Shown here: piece after piece, positions 57,501 through 64,000 of the stretch | How positions within the stretch are numbered: the stretch's first letter is position 1 | Layout of the letters: every line of letters begins with the position of its first letter | Source of the DNA: Vigna angularis | Lineage: Eukaryota > Streptophyta > Magnoliopsida > Fabales > Fabaceae | Direction: 5' to 3' | Length of the DNA stretch: 64,000 nucleotides | Assembly (NCBI RefSeq): GCF_016808095.1 | Contig: NC_068976.1 | Location: 2,252,001-2,316,000, forward strand | The notes under the pieces: model-generated | Database searches by the model: none | The model's input: the letters and a program-made list of their open reading frames with translations, nothing else | What the model was told of the DNA's origin: nothing | Position numbers and translations under genes: made by a program

Positions 57501-58285
57501 GATATCTTGGCTTTCCACAAAATTTGCATTCAAGCAAGGCGCCATCATTCTTACCATATTCATTATCATAGAACAACATGCAACCATCCACGCAACAATC
57601 AATCCTCTGCGATTGTAATCCCAACTTTGATACACACTTTTTTTGCATCGTAGTATGTTTTAGGCAAACCTGATTTGATGGGTGTTGCATCCATAACCAT
57701 TTTTGCAATAAAATCTATGCCTTGGTTGGGAATATTCCAATTTGACTTGCAAGCTAATAGTCTGACACACATTGATAATTTCGAGTCTGATGCTCCTTCA
57801 TACAACGGCTGGTTTGCATCCAACAAAAAATTAAAAAACCTTTGTGTTTCTTCATTCGGAGCCTCTTCAATGTTATTAGAAGTAGATGCTTGTCACGACT
57901 CATTTTGCCTAAGAGCATCATGCACCATGTCTTCCATTGTTTGAAATTGGTTAATTTGACCACCTTCCGTCTCTACAGCCATCGAACTTTCATGATTCTG
58001 TACATGATCTTCTGGCAATCTTTCCCCATGATCCTCCCAAATGAAATAATTAGGCTTGAAACCGTTCTTGTAAAGGTGAACCTTTACAACTCTTTCGTGC
58101 AGAATTTTTGTACAATCGCACTTTAAACATGGACATCGAAGACCCCCGTCTCTACGATAACGTTCTTGCTCACAAGCTTTACTTATAAACTCTTCAACAC
58201 CCAATACAAAAGACTCTTTCAAAGCACCTCTTCCTCTATGACACCTATCGTACATCCATGAACTATTTGGTTGAGCATCATCCAT
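54596..58285 (-). pseudogene. CACTA transposase (Transposase_21 family), one stop and one frameshift
   Basis: Starts MDDAQPNSSWMYDRCHRGRG at 58285 with the transposase-associated domain (CPCLKCDCTKIL). The Transposase_21 core follows (DCCVDGCMLFYDNEYGKNDG, LSGWSTHGKLACPHCMEHTK, DLPYWKDNLLRHNLDFMHIE, HDCHVFMECLLPIAF). Then come a DUF4218-like segment (LGGPVQYRWMYPFER joined to FMGYAKRSVKNKARVEGSIC) and a C-terminal DUF4216-like exon (54596-55330: [20 protein letters not shown]) with an acidic tail. Exons are about 55982-58285, 55596-55904, 55423-55528 and 54596-55330. Two defects are visible: an in-frame TGA near 57893 (NES*QAST) and one extra A in a seven-A run near 57645. The acceptor of the 105-bp exon also looks damaged. 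Confidence 0.88.
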
Positions 58286-60228
58286 GTTCTGTACATAAAT
58301 CGATTACAAAACAATTAGCCAACGGTTAATACACGTCTCCATAGTAGGACACGTGCCCTATCAAATGGCTTCCTAAACAATAACCTAAATTAATTTAGGT
58401 CCTCTTCTCTACACAATATCTTTATTTTGTTTTTCAACATGTCTCTATCTTAATACTTGTTTTGTACATGTAAATCACTATGTACAATGTTATTGTTTTA
58501 TATTAATCACTATGTACAATATTGTTTTAAGCTTTCAAGATAGAAGGATATTGGCCAACCTACAAGTTGAGCTAAAACTTTCACTACAACCTACCATAAT
58601 TAAAGAAATATCAAATTACAGTAAATAGTGCTTGATGTGTTTAATTGTTTAGCTAAATAATTTTAATTAAAAATTCAACATTTAAAGAACTAAATAACCC
58701 TCCTAATATGTTACATACAGTTGCATAAGCATACATTTGCAAAAGGACAATTATTTGAAGGTTTAGGTCTTACTAGGACCTTTGGTTGATTGTCAAAATG
58801 ACTTGTTCTATTCTGGATTGCTGGTACTCAGCGCAACTACAAAAGAAAAAACATCCCATATCAATTTATAATTAAGTAATAGAGGGGCATTCAACTAAAA
58901 AATTCTTAAGTCTAGGTACGCTAAAATGTGCTTAATGAGTCAAAACATGTAAAATGCATGGAATGGAGTAATTCGGGGTTCACACATCATTAAAGAAAGA
59001 TGATAAAATGCTCAAAACAGTACTGGAATAAGAAAAATGTTAAATCAGTGGTGATACCAAATTTGAGATCAAACTAGTCAAAACTAGTGTTGTTGGTGGA
59101 TTGTTGCTGTATTTTTCTGCACAAATTGGCCATAACAAAGTCTGATTTTGATTTCGGATAATTCTGAGCTATTTCATAGGTTGAACAAGTTTAAAATGGT
59201 GTTTAAAAGTTCCTACCAGATTTCAATTAGTAATATCTTGGCCTAAGTGCAGACTTCTGTCTTAAACCATAATATTTTGAGTTATATTAGGAAGTGGCAA
59301 GGTCAATTTGAGTAGCAATCTGTTTTTAACTCATTTCAGAGTTTTAACACGTTTCAAATCACTAATTAAAGTTGCTGAAGTGATTCATTTAGAGTTTAAG
59401 ACACTTATGTGGAAATTTGAGTTTCAAACCACCAAAACCAAGCCAATATTCTGGTGCAGTGTTGAAAACTGAATCTGTTTTCATGAATGTACTTTGAAAT
59501 CCAATTTTCTTGCTTTCTTAATCTGTTCTACAACCTTACATTAGGATCCATTTGAGTGCCTACTTCTGTTGTAAACCTTTTTTTATTGCTTTTGAGCTTT
59601 TGGCCTCTTAAATTGTGAAGTTGAAGTAAAATTTTGGTGTTGAAAAACTAACAGAATGGAGTGTTTGAAGTGATGGTTGGTCATGAGAGAGTGGAAATGA
59701 GAAAGAACAGGAGGAGGGGGACATAAGGGGGTGAAGAACCAATGTAAGAAGAGATAGTTGGGGTGGCATGGGAGCAAGGAAGACCATGACCATCCATTGA
59801 CAAGGGAAGCAAAATGAAGGCTGGGAGAGAGAGATAGACAAAGTGGAAGGGTGACGTTGACAACTGGGGATTTAGATATACATACACATAGATAATATTT
59901 AGATTTTAATTATCATTACCACTGTAACAACTCATTGCAGTTCATAGTAAATATAATTCATCTGGTGTTTATGTTTATTTTGAAAAACTGTGGATTAAGC
60001 AAGAAAAGAAAAGAAAGATTTTTTATATAGTTGTTGTTCTATTATTGATCTTAAAGAAAGTAGAAAATAGTTGTTTAGTTGTTATATTATATAGAGCTTA
60101 CAGACACAACAGTTTTCTTAGTTCTCACATTTTGCAAGAATTCTCATTGTATTCAAATTGAGAAAAAGGTTTCTTACATCAAGGAAACAGTAGTCTGCTT
60201 CTTTGATTTCCAAGAGATCAATGAAGAG
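58286..60228. other. Upstream region of the CACTA transposase, no gene
   Basis: AT-rich. 59120-59350 is homologous to 14750-14990. Frames at 59583-59887 are short and low in complexity; no domain is recognised. A single aatcgattac lies near 58298. Confidence 0.5.
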
Positions 60229-60880
60229 TCAACAAAAACTCAAAAGCCAATGATAGACCTTCTGGTATCCAAACAGCATGCTCAGCTGAATTGGCAAAGG
60301 CCGAGATTCTAAGGTCTGATGAAGCAAAGAAGAACAAGCCATGAGCAGGGGATCCATTGAGGTAATGAAAGATTCTTTGAGCAACATTGTAATAAGTATC
60401 AAGAGGTTTGCATAGAAATTGGCTGAGTTGTTGTACACATAATCAATATCTTGCTTGATGATGGTGAGGTAAAAAGGTTTGCCAACTAACTGCCAGTAAC
60501 CAGCAGCATTACATAAAACTTGTCCATGATTTGCCATAAGTTTAATAGAAGGATGAGAAGGAGTGTTAGTAGGTTTAGAACCAATCAAACCACTGTCATC
60601 GAGAAGTTCAAGAATATATTTTCTCTTATTCATGTGAATTCCAGATTTGGACCTTGTAATTTCAAGACCGAGAAAGTATCTTAAAGATCCTAGGTCTTTG
60701 ATTTAAAATTTGGTATCTAAGATGTGCTTAAGATGATTAATTTCTGCCATATCATTGCTAATTAAAACAATATCATCCACCTAAACAAATAATGCAGTAA
60801 TAGAAGTAGAAGCAGATTTGACAAACAAAGCTTGATCTGCAGAAGATTATTCGTAATTAAGAGAAAGAAGAGTAGCAGAT
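60229..60880 (-). pseudogene. Ty1/copia reverse transcriptase fragment
   Basis: Minus-strand translation gives the catalytic region VDDIVLISNDMAEINHLKHI, a stop, then DLGSLRYFLGLEITRSKSG, MNKRKYILELLDDSGLIGSK and a degraded YWQLVGKPFYLT. Stops in the motif LFV*VDDIV and later frame drift show it is dead. Homology fades towards 60229 (GLFFFASSDLRISAFANS). Confidence 0.87.
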
Positions 60881-60940
60881 AAGGTACTATGCCATTGTCA
60901 ACAAAGGGGAAGTAAACTAGGAGGAGGGACAAGATGAATT

Positions 60941-62005
60941 TGTCAGAAGCGGCTGCAGCGGAATGGTTAGCGTGGAATAACAAACCAAGAGGGGGGGGTG
61001 AATTGGTTCTTACTAAAAACGTGTGCCTTAAAAATTTCTACTCAATTAAACTTACTTAGCAGATAATAAAGACAATAAAGTAGAGTAAGGTTGAGAGAAA
61101 TTTGCACAGATGATTTTATCCTGGTTCGGATCTTACCAATCCTACGTCCAGTCGCTTATCTCAAAACAAGATAAACAGTTTCACTAACACAAAACAATTA
61201 CAAACTACAATCACAAAGATACAATTTGTAAAAGTTTAGAAACCACCTCTCTTGATGCCACAAGAGATGAGACAACACCTCCTTTGAATCTTCACAAAGG
61301 ATGAAACACTTCCTCCGAATACTTCACGAAGGATGAACACCTCCTCCGAATACTTCACGAAGGATGAACTTCCTCTTCCAGACACCTCCTTAGACACACC
61401 AAGGATGAACCAGCTATTCCTCTATCACCATAGCAGTATATCACCAACTCTACAGACAGAGTTTCCTTAGCTGAGCAAGAGCACACAATTCTCAAGAGTT
61501 TCTGAGTATTTGAGCACAAGGGAAGAGTTTCTCAAGTTCTTGTTGAGAGGAAATGCGAGTCTATTTATAGACTCATCCAAAGACTCTTCCATTTTTCGTT
61601 TTCAGCCTTTCTTACTGTGTTAATCGATTAGCTACAGTGGTTAATCGATTAACACTCCAACGGATAGTCCAACGGGTCTAAAAATGGCTAGTTTTTCAAA
61701 CGGTTACTGTGTTAATCGATTAACACCCTCTGTTAATCGATTAGCGTTAATCGATTAACACCCTCTGTTAATCGATTAGCTACAGTGTTTTGCTACAGTA
61801 CATTGCTACAGTAATGTGCTACAGTATTGTGCTACAGTAATTTTACAAAACACTTTCTTTTTCTAATCTAAGTCCTATACATATTTCTAAGAGTATTACA
61901 AAAGCTTTCCATAGCAATACAAGTCTTCATAACATCTTGAATCTTGATTTCTTCTTGACTTGATTTGGACATCATCAAAACTTCATTTTCATAATTTTGC
62001 TAACA
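60941..62005 (-). repeat. LTR copy 1 (3' LTR for the minus-strand element)
   Basis: TGTCAGAAGC...TTGCTAACA. Contains TAATCGATTA motifs at 61621, 61642, 61713, 61734, 61748 and 61769, and five gctacagt units near 61780-61840. Confidence 0.95.
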
Positions 62006-62255
62006 ATCTCCCCCTTTTTGATGATGATCAAAAACTCCTTGATTTAAAGCTTTTGGTAATAATCTGTATTTAAAACACAACTTATGGAAGAAAGAGTGCA
62101 TTAGTGAATGAGCACAAATAGCACAAATAGGCAAATAAGCTTTAAACATTTTCTCCCCCTTTTTGATCATAATTAAAAAGTTGTGTTTGATGTTCTCCCC
62201 ATAAGATAATACTCCCCCTTAATAAAAGCATGTATGCATATTATCTGATACCAAT
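62006..62255 (-). other. Internal region of the small LTR element (PPT and PBS)
   Basis: 250 bp holding atctccccctttttgatg at the left (polypurine tract on the minus strand) and tctgataccaat at the right (tRNA-Met primer site on the minus strand). Two further tctccccct runs lie in between. No frame. Confidence 0.85.
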
Positions 62256-63325
62256 TGTCAGAAGCGGCTGCAGCGGAATGGTTAGCGTGGAATAACAAAC
62301 CAAGAGGGGGGGGGGGGGTGAATTGGTTCTTACTAAAAACGTGTGCCTTAAAAATTTCTACTCAATTAAACTTACTTAGCAGATAATAAAGACAATAAAG
62401 TAGAGTAAGGTTGAGAGAAATTTGCACAGATGATTTTATCCTGGTTCGGATCTTACCAATCCTACGTCCAGTCGCTTATCTCAAAACAAGATAAACAGTT
62501 TCACTAACACAAAACAATTACAAACTACAATCACAAAGATACAATTTGTAAAAGTTTAGAAACCACCTCTCTTGATGCCACAAGAGATGAGACAACACCT
62601 CCTTTGAATCTTCACAAAGGATGAAACACTTCCTCCGAATACTTCACGAAGGATGAACACCTCCTCCGAATACTTCACGAAGGATGAACTTCCTCTTCCA
62701 GACACCTCCTTAGACACACCAAGGATGAACCAGCTATTCCTCTATCACCGTAGCAGTATATCACCAACTCTACAGACAGAGTTTCCTTAGCTGAGCAAGA
62801 GCACACAATTCTCAAGAGTTTCTGAGTATTTGAGCACAAGGGAAGAGTTTCTCAAGTTCTTGTTGAGAGGAAATGAGAGTCTATTTATAGACTCATCCAA
62901 AGACTCTTCCATTTTTCGTTTTCAGCCTTTCTTACTGTGTTAATCGATTAGCTACAGTGGTTAATCGATTAACACTCCAACGGATAGTCCAACGGCTCTA
63001 AAAACGGCTAGTTTTTCAAACGGTTACTGTGTTAATCGATTAACACCCTCTGTTAATCGATTAGCGTTAATCGATTAACACCCTCTGTTAATCGATTAGC
63101 TACAGTGTTTTGCTACAGTACATTGCTACAGTAATGTGCTACAGTATTGTGCTACAGTAATTTTACAAAACACTTTCTTTTTCTAATCTAAGTCCTATAC
63201 ATATTTCTAAGAGTATTACAAAAGCTTTCCATAGCAATACAAGTCTTCATAACATCTTGAATCTTGATTTCTTCTTGACTTGATTTGGACATCATCAAAA
63301 CTTCATTTTCATAATTTTGCTAACA
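62256..63325 (-). repeat. LTR copy 2 (5' LTR for the minus-strand element)
   Basis: Same sequence as copy 1 with about four substitutions and a longer G run at 62306. It would hold the active promoter on the minus strand. Confidence 0.95.
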
Positions 63326-63330
63326 GAATT

Positions 63331-64000
63331 GGCAAAAGCTAGGCTTTTAGATGATGACATTTTCCTGGGTAAAGTTATAGATAAACCTAGTAAATTCATG
63401 ACGGGACATTGTAAAGAGGACAAGGATGTTTTTTGATGAGGCAGAGAAAGGAGTTTCAGAGCTGAACCCTGCTAGCAGATGGCCAGTGTGGGCATCCACA
63501 AAGTCAGTTCAGCTAACATGCACACTAAGTACAACAAAATCTATCTAAGGGTAATCTAAAAATCCACTAAGTTGTCTAAAACAGTTTTTAATGTTCATCT
63601 AACACAACTAAGAAGTACTTCTTTAGGTGAAATTCAAATCAAATTTACAACGAAAAGCCAAACAATTTAAACTACTACTAAACTAAGTCAGTGAAATCTA
63701 TCAATTTAAGACACTACACTAATAATGGTCTAAAAACAACTAATTAGCACAGGAAGTGTTGATCATCAATATCATCAAGACTAACGTCACAAAGTTGTGG
63801 TGATGCCAAGTTTTTCTAAATTTTATCTAAAATAGAGTGGCACTTCTAAATTACTTCTAAACATTTAACAGTAGTAGAACTTGGTGGAACATCCTTCAAC
63901 ACCACATAACCAGATTTGGAGCTAAGACTATCTCTTTCAGCTGCTGCCACTGAAAACAGTGGCAAGTTCTAGTAATTGTAATGCTTTTGTTTACAATTAT
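63331..64000. other. Region without a recognisable gene
   Basis: Continues the sequence interrupted by the small LTR element. I recognise no domain, repeat or terminus up to the window end. Confidence 0.5.

Larger units (their letters stand above)
60941..63325 (-). mobile_element. Small non-autonomous LTR retrotransposon, 2.4 kb, TSD GAATT
   Basis: Two LTRs of 1,065 and 1,070 bp flank a 250-bp core. GAATT is duplicated at 60936-60940 and 63326-63330. On the minus strand the primer-binding site ATTGGTATCAGATAA directly follows the 5' LTR and fits initiator tRNA-Met; the polypurine tract caaaaagggggagat precedes the 3' LTR. There is no coding capacity. I see about four substitutions plus a G-run length change (8 versus 13) between LTRs, so insertion was recent. 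It resembles TRIM/SMART elements in plan, but its LTRs are larger. Confidence 0.95.
48912..64000 (-). mobile_element. CACTA (En/Spm) element, at least 15 kb, right end outside the window
   Basis: It starts CACTACAAGAAAAAAGTGAC at 48912, with ACT just before it as the likely 3-bp duplication. A 600-bp subterminal palindrome array follows. Two minus-strand genes lie inside: the accessory Transposase_24 protein (49856-51719) and the transposase (54596-58285). 59120-59350 matches the equivalent region upstream of the transposase in the element at 10369-20558. No matching terminus is found before 64000. It interrupts the Ulp1 gene. Confidence 0.85.

Noticed and set aside
59583..59887. Minus-strand frames rich in Ser, Pro and Leu
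   Set aside because: Overlapping frames of low complexity with no motif, in a transposon leader region.
60762..60983. Minus-strand Leu-rich 73-codon frame
   Set aside because: It is a frame-shifted reading of the copia reverse transcriptase remnant and crosses the boundary of the LTR element.

Overview
The window looks like nuclear DNA of a dicot plant, most likely a legume. I infer this from the AT-rich intergenic sequence, spliced genes with GT/AG introns, very long Tat/Ogre-type LTR sequence, a chromovirus, En/Spm (CACTA) elements, Mutator-like elements and a Ulp1-type transposon gene. Species cannot be fixed from the sequence alone. I see no ordinary intact host gene, rRNA, tRNA or CRISPR array. 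The window is almost entirely a nest of transposons, satellites and captured gene pieces.

Layout. 1-6822 is the 3' end of a large Tat/Ogre-like element: 3' untranslated region with a ~50-bp satellite (2263-3366), polypurine tract, then a 3.3-kb LTR (3529-6822). This LTR abuts a 96-bp stump of a CACTA terminus (6823-6918). 6919-10368 has no recognisable gene. 10369-20558 is a complete 10.2-kb CACTA element (TSD TCC). Its transposase core is deleted, and it carries a fatty-alcohol-oxidase gene fragment and a 308-bp solo LTR. 20562-29640 holds LTR debris and exon pieces of aconitase and VPS35. A 6.0-kb chromovirus (22421-28428, TSD GTCTT) sits inside a VPS35 exon. 30241-31224 is a small TIR element. 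31413-36505 is a nest of four TIR elements, two of which carry gene fragments (an LRR receptor-like protein; a receptor-like kinase plus an F-box-like piece).

38156-39634 is a four-exon gene related to the N-terminal half of Ulp1-type transposon proteins. 40066-44170 is a 171-bp satellite with trimer and hexamer higher-order structure. 44329-44949 encodes a plant transposon protein and overlaps a 181-bp tandem repeat. 45927-48909 is a ten-exon Ulp1 cysteine-protease gene with its catalytic residues. It is cut in its first visible exon by a second CACTA element that starts at 48912 and runs past the end of the window. That element has an intact five-exon Transposase_24 gene (49856-51719) and a nearly intact transposase (54596-58285). 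Copia debris and a young 2.4-kb non-autonomous LTR retrotransposon (60941-63325, TSD GAATT) lie in it.

How the parts relate: the second CACTA element could supply transposase to the internally deleted first one, although their terminal repeats differ. The most unexpected signal is a paired TAATCGATTA motif spaced exactly 21 bp apart. It recurs in the 171-bp satellite, the 181-bp repeat, an isolated site at 39837 and the LTRs at 61-63 kb, which otherwise share no sequence that I can see.
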